The notes below the pieces were generated by a model. That model worked only from the letters and a program-made list of their open reading frames with translations. It ran no database searches and was not told where the DNA came from. From contig DASXRC010000111.1 of NCBI GenBank assembly GCA_036506795.1, positions 1 through 48,906 of the forward strand: a stretch of DNA of 48,906 nt. The letters run 5' to 3'. The position numbers and the translations under genes were made by a program. Source of the DNA: DASXRC01 sp036506795. Lineage in GTDB: Bacteria; Actinomycetota; Actinomycetes; Mycobacteriales; Micromonosporaceae. Shown piece after piece: positions 14,645-23,873 of the stretch (its first letter is position 1; the number at the start of each line of letters is the position of its first letter).

Positions 14645-16207
14645 TCAATCGAGGAGGGCGCCGGGGTTGAGGATGCCCGCGGGGTCGAGCGCCCGTTTCG
14701 CCGCGGCGAGCGCGAGCGCGAACGGCATGGGCCGCTGCCGGTCATACCACGGCCGGTGATCGCGTCCGACCGCGTGATGGTGCGTGACGGTCCCGCCGTG
14801 CGCCGTGATCGCGTCGGCGGCGACCCGTTTGAGGCGGTCCCAGATCTCGACCTCGGCGCCGCGCCGGCCCGCCGCGTACACGGTGAAGTACGGGGCTGGG
14901 CCGTCCGGGTAGACGTGGGTGAATCGGCAGGTGACGACCGCGGGCGAGCCGGTGGCCTCGATGCCCGCCTCGGCGACGTCGGCGACCACGGCCGCGTGCA
15001 ACTCGTCCAGCTCCGACCAGGTGCAGGCCGTCTCGACGGTCTCGACGACGACGCCGAGCCTGGCGAGCCCGTCGCGCAGGTACGGCGCGCGCAGGAACGT
15101 GTCGCGCCATTCCGCGGCGGAGTCGGCGGTCGACTCGTCGACCGCGCCGCCGTGGCCTCGGCACAGCTCGACCGCCCGGGCGAGTGCCGCGGTGACCGGC
15201 TGGTCGGCGGACTCGAATCCCAACAACAGGCGGCTCGATCCGTCGATGACCGCCGCGCCCAGCATCGCCTCGAGGGGGTCGAGCAGCCGGCAGTTCGCCG
15301 GCGCCAGGCCCGACTGGGCGACGTCGCGCGTGGCGGCGACGGCGGACCCGAAGTCGTCGAAGCGGATCGCGGCCCGGGCCCGGAACCGGGGCCGGCGGCG
15401 TACCCGCAGCCAGGCCTCGGCGATGACGCCGAGCGTGCCCTCTGAGCCCAGCCAAAACCGATCCGGCGACGGGCCGGCCCCGGAGGCGGGGACGCGCAGG
15501 GACTCGGCCACGCCGACCGGGGTGACCACGCGCAGCCCCTCGACCAGGTCGTCGATGTGGGTGGCGCCGGTGGCGAAATGGCCAGCCGCCCGCGTGGCCA
15601 GCCAACCGCCCACGGTGGAGAATTCGAAGCTCTGCGGGTAGTGGCGCAGGGTCAGCCCGGCCGGGCGCAACGCGGACTCGAGATCGGGGCCGAACGTGCC
15701 GCCACGCACGCGCGTCGCCAGGCTGACGGTGTCCACCTCGGAGACGCCCGCCAGCCGGGTCAGGTCGAGCGCGAGCCAGGGCCGGTCACCGCGGTACTCG
15801 ACGCCGCCTACCACGCTGGTGCCGCCACCGAACGGCACGACGACCGCTCCGGCATCCGCGGCCCAGTCCAACGCTGCGATCACCTCGGCCTCGCTCCGGG
15901 GGTACGCCACGACGTCTGGCGCCCGGTCCGTGCGCCCGGTCAGGTTGGCCACCACGTCGCGGTACGCCTTACCGCGCGCGTGCGCCGCCCGGCTCACGTC
16001 GTCGGCGCGGCACATCGGGGCGAGAGCCCGCGGCGGGCTCAACCGCGACGGGCCGAGCGCGGGCGGGTCCGGGATCGGGGTCAGCTCGCCGTCGAGGGGC
16101 AGGAACGGGCGTACCCGCCCGGCGAGCCGGGCGCACGCGTCGGCGTCCAGGGCGAGACCGGCGAGACCCCACCCCCACCAGGACCGCGTCCCGCGCTGCT
16201 CCGGCAC
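14645..16207 (-). CDS. FAD-linked oxidase, alkylglycerone-phosphate synthase-like
   Basis: A 520-residue flavoprotein. The PCMH FAD-binding domain (about 75-260) has VVVPFGGGTSVVGGVE and PQSFEFSTVGGWLATRAAGH; the C-terminal FAD-oxidase domain ends with GILNPGALLD. The triple histidine in GGTVTHHHAVGRDHRPW is the hallmark of alkyl-dihydroxyacetonephosphate synthases, which make ether-lipid bonds. In actinomycetes many such proteins are annotated only as FAD-binding oxidases, so ether-lipid synthesis is possible but unproven. GTG 16207 was chosen because TAAGCT sits 7 nt upstream. Confidence 0.83.
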   Translation of the reverse strand: MPEQRGTRSWWGWGLAGLALDADACARLAGRVRPFLPLDGELTPIPDPPALGPSRLSPPRALAPMCRADDVSRAAHARGKAYRDVVANLTGRTDRAPDVVAYPRSEAEVIAALDWAADAGAVVVPFGGGTSVVGGVEYRGDRPWLALDLTRLAGVSEVDTVSLATRVRGGTFGPDLESALRPAGLTLRHYPQSFEFSTVGGWLATRAAGHFATGATHIDDLVEGLRVVTPVGVAESLRVPASGAGPSPDRFWLGSEGTLGVIAEAWLRVRRRPRFRARAAIRFDDFGSAVAATRDVAQSGLAPANCRLLDPLEAMLGAAVIDGSSRLLLGFESADQPVTAALARAVELCRGHGGAVDESTADSAAEWRDTFLRAPYLRDGLARLGVVVETVETACTWSELDELHAAVVADVAEAGIEATGSPAVVTCRFTHVYPDGPAPYFTVYAAGRRGAEVEIWDRLKRVAADAITAHGGTVTHHHAVGRDHRPWYDRQRPMPFALALAAAKRALDPAGILNPGALLD

Positions 16208-16214
16208 GGCGCCG

Positions 16215-16220
16215 AGCTTA
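16215..16220 (-). promoter_or_regulatory. -10 box (TAAGCT), leaderless start at 16207
   Basis: On the minus strand TAAGCT is followed by 7 nt and then GTG 16207. Confidence 0.55.
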
Positions 16221-16307
16221 CCGACGCCGTGCCGCCGGGTCGGTTGCATTGATGTCGATGATCGGACACGCCGGCGTTCGGGGGCCGCCAACAGCGCGGA
16301 CGTCCGC

Positions 16308-16313
16308 TAGGGT
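16308..16313 (+). promoter_or_regulatory. -10 box (TAGGGT), leaderless start at 16321
   Basis: TAGGGT is followed by 7 nt and then ATG 16321. Confidence 0.55.
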
Positions 16314-16320
16314 GCAGCGC

Positions 16321-16488
16321 ATGTCTGACCAGTACGCCGACCGGAGCGGCAACACCCAAGCGTTCCAGGCCTTCGTCCAGCGCGAGGAACCGGTGCCGCC
16401 GGCCAGACCGACCCGGCTCATCGTGGCCGGTGCGGTCGTCCTCGCCGTCGTGATCATCGGGGCGATCGTCTGGCTGGCAGCCGGCTAG
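16321..16488 (+). CDS. Small single-pass membrane protein
   Basis: A 55-residue protein: a polar, charged N-terminus (about 1-30), then one hydrophobic helix (LIVAGAVVLAVVIIGAIVWL, 33-52). Topology suggests the N-terminus is cytoplasmic. Function unknown. Its reality is supported by a leaderless -10 box exactly 7 nt upstream. Its TAG stop overlaps the convergent acetate kinase stop (the shared CTAG at 16485-16488), leaving no room for a terminator between the two genes. Confidence 0.7.
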   Translation: MSDQYADRSGNTQAFQAFVQREEPVPPARPTRLIVAGAVVLAVVIIGAIVWLAAG

Positions 16489-17621
16489 GACGTCGTTGGG
16501 TGGGTCGGCGCGACCACGGCGCGCGCCTGGTTCGCGATCTCGAGTTCCTCGTCGGTCGGCACCACCCATACCGCGACCTCGGCGCCGTCCGGTGAGATCG
16601 ACCGCTCGCCTCGCCGGTTGGCCCCATTACGGGCCTGGTCCACCAGGATCCCCAATCGCTCCAGCCCATTCAGCGCGGCCGCGCGCACATCGACCGCGTT
16701 CTCGCCCACACCAGCCGTGAACGTCACCGCGTCGACCCGGCCGAGCAGCGCGTAGTAGGCGCCCACGTACGCGCGGATCCGTCGACAGTAGACGTCGAAG
16801 GCGAGCGACGCCGCCGGGTCGCCAACCGCCCGCCTGGCCAGCACCTCACGCATGTCGTTCGCGCCGCACAGGCCGAGCATGCCGCTGCGGTGGTTGAGCA
16901 GGTCGTCGATCTGGTCCAGGTCCAGCCCGGCGTGGCGTTGGAGGTGGAAGACGATCGCCGGGTCGAGGTCGCCGCTGCGCGTACCCATGACGAGGCCCTC
17001 CAGCGGAGTCAGCCCCATGGACGTGGCGACGCTGCGGCCACCCTCGACCGCACAGGCGCTGGCGCCGTTGCCCAGGTGCAATGTGATCACGTTGACCTCC
17101 TCCCCGGGCCGACCGAGTAGGGCAGCGGTGCGGCTGGACACGTACGCGTGCGAGGTCCCGTGGAAGCCGTACCGGTGGATGCCGTGCCGGGCCGCGACGG
17201 CGGCGTCGATGGCGTACGTCGCGGCGGCCGCGGGCAGCGTGTGGTGGAACGCGGTGTCGAAGACCGCCACCTGCGGTACGTCCGCGAGCAGCTTCCGGGC
17301 CACCCGGATGCCGGCCAGATTGGCCGGGTTGTGCAGCGGCGCGAGCGGCACGAGCTGTTCTATCGCGGCGACGACGGTGTCGTCGATCGGCGTCGGGGCG
17401 GTGAACCGGCCGCCGCCATGCACGACCCGATGGCCGACCGCGGCGAGCCCCGTCAGATCCGTGTCCGCCATCACGGTGCGCAGCGCTGCGTCATGGTCGG
17501 CGACGCTCGAACCGGGCTCGCCGATCCGCTCGATCAGTCCCTTGGCCAGCGTCCGCTCGCCGTCGAAGAGCCGGTACTTGACCGACGACGAGCCACAGTT
17601 GAGCACCAGGACGCGGCTCAT
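16485..17621 (-). CDS. ackA: Acetate kinase
   Basis: A 378-residue enzyme interconverting acetyl phosphate + ADP and acetate + ATP. Family blocks present: VLNCGSSSVKYRLFDG (phosphate-binding, 6-21), GHRVVHGGGRFT, FDTAFHHTLP, RYGFHGTSHAYVS, HLGNGASACAV and TAGVGENAVDVRA. The start ATG overlaps the pta stop by 4 nt, so the pair is one operon with pta first. The end is fused tail-to-tail with the small membrane protein gene. Confidence 0.96.
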   Translation of the reverse strand: MSRVLVLNCGSSSVKYRLFDGERTLAKGLIERIGEPGSSVADHDAALRTVMADTDLTGLAAVGHRVVHGGGRFTAPTPIDDTVVAAIEQLVPLAPLHNPANLAGIRVARKLLADVPQVAVFDTAFHHTLPAAAATYAIDAAVAARHGIHRYGFHGTSHAYVSSRTAALLGRPGEEVNVITLHLGNGASACAVEGGRSVATSMGLTPLEGLVMGTRSGDLDPAIVFHLQRHAGLDLDQIDDLLNHRSGMLGLCGANDMREVLARRAVGDPAASLAFDVYCRRIRAYVGAYYALLGRVDAVTFTAGVGENAVDVRAAALNGLERLGILVDQARNGANRRGERSISPDGAEVAVWVVPTDEELEIANQARAVVAPTHPTTS

Positions 17622-19714
17622 GCCGGAACCGCCGCCGCCTGGATGGCGGTGATGGCGACGGTGCTGACGATGTCGGCCACGGTGGCTCCGCGGGACAGGT
17701 CGTTGACCGGCCGGCGCAGGCCCTGCATGACCGGTCCGACCGCGACCGCGCCGGCCGAGCGCTGTACGGCCTTGTACGTGTTGTTGCCCGTGTTCAGGTC
17801 GGGGAAGATGAAAACGGTGGCGTGGCCGGCGACCGCGCTGCCGGGCAGCTTCGTCGCGGCCACCGTCGGGTCCACCGCGGCGTCGTACTGGATGGGCCCC
17901 TCGACCGGTAGGTCCGGGCGTCGCGCACGGACGAGCGCCGTGGCGGCGGCGACCTTGTCAACCTCGGCGCCGTGGCCGCTGACGCCGGTGGAGTACGAGA
18001 GCATCGCCACCCGGGGCTGGATGCCGAACCTGGCGGCCGTGTCGGCCGACGAGATCGCGATGTCGGCGAGCTGCCGTGGGTCGGGGTCCGGGTTCACGGC
18101 GCAGTCGCCGTAGACCAGCACGCGGTCCGCTAGGCACATGAAGAACACGCTGGAGCCGATCGAGACGCCGCGCGACGTCTTGATGACCTCGAACGCCGGC
18201 CGGATCGTGTCCGCCGTGGGGTGGACGCAGCCGGAGACCATCGCATCGGCCCGTCCGGTGTGGACCATCATCGTGCCGAAGTAGTTGACGTCGGCCACGA
18301 CGTCGTGTGCCGCGTCCGGCGTGACCCCCCGGTGCGCCCGCAGCTTGGCGTACTCGGCCCCGAACTCATCCCGCCACGGCGACGTGACCGGGTCGACGAT
18401 CGCGGCGCCCTCGATGTCAAGCCCGAGCTCGCGGGCCCGGCGCGAAATCTCGTCCGGGGACCCGAGCAGGGTGATCGCACAGACCCGACGGCGAAGCAAG
18501 ACCTCCGCCGCCCGGAGGACCCGCTCCTCGCCCCCCTCGGGCAGGACCACGTGGCGCCGGTTCGCCCGGGCCGACTCGATGAGCTCGTACTCGAACATCA
18601 TCGGGGTGACCCGGTCCGACCGGGCGACGTCCAGCCGGGCGGTCAGCTCGGCCGTGTCCACACTGGACTCGAAGGCACCCAGTGCCGCGTCAACCTTGCG
18701 CGGGTTTTCGGCGCGCAACCGCGCCTCCAGCCCATTGAGAGCGGCCACCGTGTCGTAGCTGTCCAGGCGTACCGAAATCATCGGCAGCTCGGCCTCGAAC
18801 CGGTCGACCAGCGCCGCCACCCGGGGATCGGGGGGTATGCCGAGGGTGAGCACGATGCCCGCGATGGCCGCTTGGCCCGAGGTGTGCAGGGCCACCGACG
18901 CGACGATGAGGTCCGCGCGGTCGCCGGGTGTGACCACGAGGCAGCCGTCGGAGACGTGGTCGAGGAACGTCGGCACGGTCGCCCCGCCGACGACGACGTC
19001 GAGCACGTCCCGGCCGAGCGCGGCCGGACTCGCCCCGAGCACGAGCGTCGCGCCGAGCGCCGTGGCGACCTCGGCGACCGTCGGCGCCGCGACCGCCGGC
19101 ACGTCGGGAACCACGTAGGCCGGCACCGGAAGGCCGCGCAGGCCGGCCAGCGCGACGTCCCGATCGGCCGGCCGGACCCGGTTGGCCAGCACGGCGACGA
19201 CGGGCACCCGCAGCTGGCCCACCGCGTGGTAGGCGCTCCGCATCGCGGCCGAGACGTCGCCCGGCGAGCGGTCGCGGCCGTCGATGACCGGCAGGACGGC
19301 CGAGCCCAGCTCACTCGCGAACCGCAGGTTCAGCGCGAACTCGTCCGGCAGGCCGGGCTCGCCATGCGGGTCGGCGGGATCCCGGCCGAAGTCGGTGCCC
19401 ACCACCACGACCGCGTCGCAGTGGCGTTCGATCGCTCGGTACCCCTCGACGACGGCGGCGACCACGTCGTCCACCCGGCCCTCGGCGATGAGCGCGGCCG
19501 CCTCCGGGTAGGTCGGTCCGACGCCGGCGACCGTCTCCGGCAGCCCGTACCGGTAGCGCAGCAGCTCGACGATCGGGTCGGAGTCGTCCCGGGTCAGCGG
19601 CCGGTACGCCCCGAGCCGCCGCACGTACCGGGAGAACAGCTCGGCCACGCCGACCGCCACCGCCGACTTTCCGCCGCCGGCCGACAGACCGGTGATGTAG
19701 ACGCTGTGCGCCAC
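17618..19714 (-). CDS. pta: Phosphate acetyltransferase, long form
   Basis: A 698-residue enzyme making acetyl phosphate from acetyl-CoA. The N-terminal P-loop-like ATPase domain begins SVYITGLSAGGGKSAVAVGV, a DRTGG domain follows (about 215-330), and the catalytic PTA domain occupies about 375-695 (HVVLPEGGEERVLRAAEV, MLSYSTGVSGHG, GSAVAGHATVFIFPDL). The long three-domain form is usual in actinobacteria and enterics, where the N-terminus mediates regulation. GTG 19714 was chosen to leave a proper gap after GAGGGG; GTG 19720 two codons earlier is the alternative. Confidence 0.94.
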   Translation of the reverse strand: MAHSVYITGLSAGGGKSAVAVGVAELFSRYVRRLGAYRPLTRDDSDPIVELLRYRYGLPETVAGVGPTYPEAAALIAEGRVDDVVAAVVEGYRAIERHCDAVVVVGTDFGRDPADPHGEPGLPDEFALNLRFASELGSAVLPVIDGRDRSPGDVSAAMRSAYHAVGQLRVPVVAVLANRVRPADRDVALAGLRGLPVPAYVVPDVPAVAAPTVAEVATALGATLVLGASPAALGRDVLDVVVGGATVPTFLDHVSDGCLVVTPGDRADLIVASVALHTSGQAAIAGIVLTLGIPPDPRVAALVDRFEAELPMISVRLDSYDTVAALNGLEARLRAENPRKVDAALGAFESSVDTAELTARLDVARSDRVTPMMFEYELIESARANRRHVVLPEGGEERVLRAAEVLLRRRVCAITLLGSPDEISRRARELGLDIEGAAIVDPVTSPWRDEFGAEYAKLRAHRGVTPDAAHDVVADVNYFGTMMVHTGRADAMVSGCVHPTADTIRPAFEVIKTSRGVSIGSSVFFMCLADRVLVYGDCAVNPDPDPRQLADIAISSADTAARFGIQPRVAMLSYSTGVSGHGAEVDKVAAATALVRARRPDLPVEGPIQYDAAVDPTVAATKLPGSAVAGHATVFIFPDLNTGNNTYKAVQRSAGAVAVGPVMQGLRRPVNDLSRGATVADIVSTVAITAIQAAAVPA

Positions 19715-19813
19715 GCGCACCCCCTCGCCACAACCGCTTGGATCGACTCAACCTTGCACACGTTGGGCGATCAACCGGCCCGCGACACCCCAACCCGGGC
19801 AGGGTCGCGACGA

Positions 19814-19990
19814 TCAGTCCTCCTCGTCGTCCGGCCGGGCCAGCCAGGTCGCGAACCGCTCGATCGGCGTCTCGAACTCGGGGTTGAGGTCGACGAAGTC
19901 CCGCAGCCGCTCGGCGAGCCATTCGAGCGTGACGGATTCGTCTCCGCGCCGCTCGGCCAGCTCCTCGATGCCGCGGTCGGTGAAGTACAC
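19814..19990 (-). CDS. DUF6104-type small protein
   Basis: GTG 19990 behind AGGGAGG opens a 58-codon frame: YFTDRGIEELAERRG, a central acidic/amphipathic part (WLAERLRDFVDLNPEF) and an acidic tail (RPDDEED). It lies 10 nt downstream of the 2-oxoglutarate dehydrogenase stop on the same strand, so it is probably co-transcribed. Small proteins of this type accompany kgd in many actinomycetes. Function unknown. Confidence 0.78.
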   Translation of the reverse strand: MYFTDRGIEELAERRGDESVTLEWLAERLRDFVDLNPEFETPIERFATWLARPDDEED

Positions 19991-20000
19991 GGGAGCCTCC

Positions 20001-23000
20001 CTACGCCCGGGGGAATGCGGCGTCGAGCAGCGCGGCCTGCTCGACGTCGTGCAGCCTCGCGGACCCGACCGCCGGTGCGGCCGCCGACGGGCGCGAGATG
20101 CGCCGCATCCGTACGCCGGACAGGCTCTCGAGCAGGTTGAGGGCGACGAACGACCAGGCGCCTTGGTTGGCCGGCTCCTCCTGCACCCACGCGAAGTCCT
20201 CCGCGTTGCCGAACTCGGCGAGTGCGGCCTTCAGCTCCTCGACGGGCAGCGGATAGAGCTGCTCCATGCGCAGGATCGCGGTGCTGGTGATCCCCCGATC
20301 GGCGCGGGCCTGCAGCAGGTCGTAGTACACCTTGCCGGTGCACAGCAGCACCCGCTTGACCGCATCCGGGTTGACGGGCGTCCCGTTCCACCCCGGGTCG
20401 CCCAGCACCGGCTGGAACGTGCCGGTCGCAAAGTCGTCCACCTGGGAGACGGCCAGCTTGTGCCGGAGCAGGGACTTCGGCGTGAACACCACCAGGGGCC
20501 TCCGCTTGGGTGAGAGAGCCTGGCGGCGCAGCAGATGGAAGTAGCTGGCGGGGGTGCTCGGCATCGCCACCCGCATGTTGTCCTCGGCGCACAGCTGGAG
20601 ATACCGTTCCGGGCGACCGGAGGTGTGGTCCGGTCCCTGACCCTCGTGGCCGTGCGGGAGCAGGAGCGTCAACGACGACTCCTGGCCCCACTTCACCGCG
20701 CCCGACGAGACAAATTCGTCCACGATGGACTGTGCACCGTTGGCGAAGTCGCCGAACTGCGCCTCCCACAGCACCATGGCGTCGGGGTCCTCGACCGAGT
20801 AGCCGTACTCGAAGCCCATCGCGGCGAACTCGCTGAGGAGCGAGTCGTGCGCGAAGAACCGGGCCCGGTCTTTGGCGAGCGCGGACAGCGGCAGGTAGTC
20901 GCGGCCGGTGCGGGCGTCCACGATGGACGCATGCCGCTGGACGAACGTGCCGCGACGCGAGTCCTGACCGGCCAGCCGGACGGTCACACCCTGCGCGAGC
21001 AGCGAGCCGAGGGCGATGATCTCGCCGAAGCCCCAGTCGATGTTGCCCTCGACCGCCATCTTGGCGCGCCGGTCGAGCAGCTGCTGGATCCTCTTGTGCG
21101 GTGTGAAGCCCTGCGGCAGATTGACGTGCGCGTCGCCGATGGCCCGGACGACGGCGGGCTGGATCGCGGTCTGCACGATCGGCTCCGGCTCGGGCTCGCG
21201 CACCCGCGTGATTCGCGGCGTGGCGGGTGCCGCCGCGTCCCGGGTGGCCTTGAAGACCCGCTCCAGCTGCTGCTGGTAGACGCGGAGCAGCTCCTCCGCC
21301 TCCTCGACCGTGATGTCGCCGCGCCCGATCAGGTCCTCGGTGTAGAGCTTCCGGACGCTGCGCTTCGCATCGATGATCTGGTACATCTGGGGGTTGGTCA
21401 TCGACGGGTCGTCGCCCTCGTTGTGCCCGCGCCGCCGGTAGCAGACGAGGTCGATGACGACGTCCTTGTTGAACTCCTGGCGGTACTCGAACGCGAGCCG
21501 CGCCACGCGGACGACCGCCTCGGGGTCGTCGCCGTTGACGTGGAAGATCGGCGCCTGGATCATCCGGGCGACGTCCGTGCAGTACAGCGACGACCGGCTG
21601 TACTCCGGGGCGGTCGTGAAGCCGACCTGGTTGTTGACGACGGCGTGCACGGTTCCGCCCGTGCGGTAGCCGCGCAGCTGCGACAGGTTCAGCGTCTCGG
21701 CGACCACGCCTTGGCCGGCGAACGCCGCGTCGCCGTGCACGAGCAGCGGCAGGACGGTGTACCCCTCGAGCTTGAGGTCGATCCGGTCCTGCTTGGCCCG
21801 GACGATGCCCTCGAGGACCGGGTCCACCGCCTCCAGGTGCGACGGGTTCGCCGTCAACGACACGGAGATCGAGTGCTCGCCGTCCGGCGTGGTGTACTTG
21901 CCGATCTGGCCGACGTGGTACTTGACGTCGCCGGAGCCGTGCGACGACTTCGGGTCGAGGTGTCCCTCGAACTCGGAGAAGATCTTCTCGTACGGCTTGC
22001 CGACGATGTTCGCCAGCACGTTCAGCCGGCCGCGGTGGGCCATACCGATGACGACCTCGTCCAACCCGGACGTGGCCGATGCCTGGAGAATCTCGTCCAG
22101 CAGCGGGATAAGGGACTCGCCGCCCTCGAGCGAGAACCGCTTCTGGCCGACGTACTTCGTCTGAAGGAAGGTCTCGAACGCCTCGGCCGCGTTGAGCCGG
22201 TTCAGCAAATGCTTCTGGCCCTCGTGGTCGAGCTTCTCGTGCTTGCGCTCGACCCGCTGCTGGATCCAGCGACGCTCCTCCGGGTCCATGATGTGCATGT
22301 ACTCCACGCCGACCCGACGGCAGTACGAGTCGCGCAGCACGCCCAGGATGTCGCGCAGCTTCATCTTCTGCTTGCCGGCGAAGCCGTCGACGGGGAACGA
22401 CCGGTCCAGGTCCCACAGCGTCAGCCCATGCTGGAGCACGTCCAGGTCGGGGTGTTTGCGGATCTTGAACTCGAGCGGGTCGGTGTCGGCCATGAGGTGG
22501 CCGCGCACGCGGTACGCGTGGATGAGCTCGATCACCCGGGCGGTCTTGTCGATCTCGCCCTCGGAGCTGACCGCGACGTCCTGCACCCAGCGCACCGGCT
22601 CGTACGGAATCCGCAGCGACGTGAAGATCTCGTCGTAGAACCCCTGCTCGCCGAGCAGCAGCTGGTGGATCACCTTGAGGAACTCGCCGGACTGCGCGCC
22701 CTGGATGATCCGGTGGTCGTACGTCGAGGTGAGCGTGATGACCTTGCTGACACCGAGGTCGGCCAGCTGCTTGTCACTCATGCCCGCGAACGGCGCCGGG
22801 TACTCCATTGCCCCGACGCCGATGATGGCGCCCTGACCCGCCATCAGCCGCGGCATCGAGTGAACGGTGCCGATCCCGCCCGGGTTAGTGAGCGAGATCG
22901 TGGTGCCCGCGTAGTCCTCCATCGTCAACTCGTTGCGGCGGGCGCGCCGGACCACGTCTTCGTACGCCTGCCAGAACTGCCGGAAGTCCATGAGCTCGCA

Positions 23001-23747
23001 GCCCTTGATGCTCGGCACGACGAGTGTGCGCGAGCCGTCCGGCTTGGCCAGGTCGATCGCGAGGCCGAGGTTGATGTGCTCCGGTTCGACCACGGCCGGC
23101 TTGCCGTCGACCTCGGCGTACGCGTTGTTCATCTCGGGGTGCTTCCCGAGCGCCTTGACCAGTGCGTACCCGATCAGGTGCGTGAAGCTCACCTTGCCGC
23201 CGCGGCCGCGGGTGAGGTGGTTGTTGATGACGATCCGGTTGTCCGCGATGAGCTTGGCCGGCACCGCGCGGACGCTCGTCGCGGTCGGGACCGCCAGCGA
23301 TGCGTCCATGTTCTGCACGATCCGGGCCGCGACGCCGCGCAGGGTGGTGACCTTGCCCTTGCCGGGCGTGGGGGCCTTCTCCTTGGCCGGCGCGGGCTGC
23401 TTGGCCGGCGCGGCCTCCCGGGGCGTGGGCTTGGCCGGTGCCGGCGCGGGTGTGGGCTGCGGGATGGGCGGCGGCGCGGCGGGCGCGGGGGTGGGCGTGC
23501 GCATCGGCGGGGCTTGGGTGGCGGCGGGCGCCGCGGCGGCCGGGTGTGCGGTCGCGGTGGCGGCCGGCTGTGCGGTCGCTGCGGCCGGTCCGTCGGTGGA
23601 GGGTCGATAGTCGGCGAAGAAGTCGTGCCACGCGGGGTCGACGCTGCCGGGGTCGGCGAGGTACCGCTGGTACATCTCCTCGACGATCCACTCGTTCGGC
23701 CCGAAACCGGCCAGCGGATCCTCCTGCGATGTCTGCTGAGTCGACAC
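20001..23747 (-). CDS. kgd: Multifunctional 2-oxoglutarate dehydrogenase E1/E2-type (Kgd)
   Basis: A 1248-residue TCA-cycle enzyme of the actinobacterial fused type (SucA/OdhA/Kgd). Order: N-terminal helical segment (GPNEWIVEEMYQRYLADPG, 15-33), an extended Pro/Ala-rich linker (about 50-125), an E2-like acyltransferase domain (130-365) with the catalytic TSTYDHRIIQGAQSGEF, then the ThDP-dependent E1 part with HGDAAFAGQGVVAETLNL and the C-terminal transketolase-like domain. It oxidatively decarboxylates 2-oxoglutarate and passes the succinyl group on; in corynebacteria and mycobacteria the FHA protein OdhI/GarA inhibits it. No FHA partner of that kind lies nearby. GTG 23747 starts the protein. 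A -10-like TAGCCT lies at 23801-23796 on the minus strand. Confidence 0.95.
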   Translation of the reverse strand: MSTQQTSQEDPLAGFGPNEWIVEEMYQRYLADPGSVDPAWHDFFADYRPSTDGPAAATAQPAATATAHPAAAAPAATQAPPMRTPTPAPAAPPPIPQPTPAPAPAKPTPREAAPAKQPAPAKEKAPTPGKGKVTTLRGVAARIVQNMDASLAVPTATSVRAVPAKLIADNRIVINNHLTRGRGGKVSFTHLIGYALVKALGKHPEMNNAYAEVDGKPAVVEPEHINLGLAIDLAKPDGSRTLVVPSIKGCELMDFRQFWQAYEDVVRRARRNELTMEDYAGTTISLTNPGGIGTVHSMPRLMAGQGAIIGVGAMEYPAPFAGMSDKQLADLGVSKVITLTSTYDHRIIQGAQSGEFLKVIHQLLLGEQGFYDEIFTSLRIPYEPVRWVQDVAVSSEGEIDKTARVIELIHAYRVRGHLMADTDPLEFKIRKHPDLDVLQHGLTLWDLDRSFPVDGFAGKQKMKLRDILGVLRDSYCRRVGVEYMHIMDPEERRWIQQRVERKHEKLDHEGQKHLLNRLNAAEAFETFLQTKYVGQKRFSLEGGESLIPLLDEILQASATSGLDEVVIGMAHRGRLNVLANIVGKPYEKIFSEFEGHLDPKSSHGSGDVKYHVGQIGKYTTPDGEHSISVSLTANPSHLEAVDPVLEGIVRAKQDRIDLKLEGYTVLPLLVHGDAAFAGQGVVAETLNLSQLRGYRTGGTVHAVVNNQVGFTTAPEYSRSSLYCTDVARMIQAPIFHVNGDDPEAVVRVARLAFEYRQEFNKDVVIDLVCYRRRGHNEGDDPSMTNPQMYQIIDAKRSVRKLYTEDLIGRGDITVEEAEELLRVYQQQLERVFKATRDAAAPATPRITRVREPEPEPIVQTAIQPAVVRAIGDAHVNLPQGFTPHKRIQQLLDRRAKMAVEGNIDWGFGEIIALGSLLAQGVTVRLAGQDSRRGTFVQRHASIVDARTGRDYLPLSALAKDRARFFAHDSLLSEFAAMGFEYGYSVEDPDAMVLWEAQFGDFANGAQSIVDEFVSSGAVKWGQESSLTLLLPHGHEGQGPDHTSGRPERYLQLCAEDNMRVAMPSTPASYFHLLRRQALSPKRRPLVVFTPKSLLRHKLAVSQVDDFATGTFQPVLGDPGWNGTPVNPDAVKRVLLCTGKVYYDLLQARADRGITSTAILRMEQLYPLPVEELKAALAEFGNAEDFAWVQEEPANQGAWSFVALNLLESLSGVRMRRISRPSAAAPAVGSARLHDVEQAALLDAAFPRA

Positions 23748-23873
23748 TGCCGCTATCGCCTCTTCCGCGGGTGGTGAAGTCAGAAGTCGGCTTCAAGGCT
23801 ACGCGTCGCGACACCGGTGAACCTCATCGACCTCGGCCCGTGCGGCGCTGGACAGAAGAGCCTCAATCGGTCA

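Noticed and set aside
20535..23777. A 1080-codon open frame on the plus strand opposite kgd
   Set aside because: It is the antisense shadow of a highly conserved enzyme in very GC-rich DNA, has no recognisable domain, and is rich in Arg/Val/His as such shadows are.
23796..23824. A sigma-type promoter for kgd
   Set aside because: TAGCCT could be a -10 box but no credible -35 lies at 16-18 bp, so it was only mentioned, not listed.
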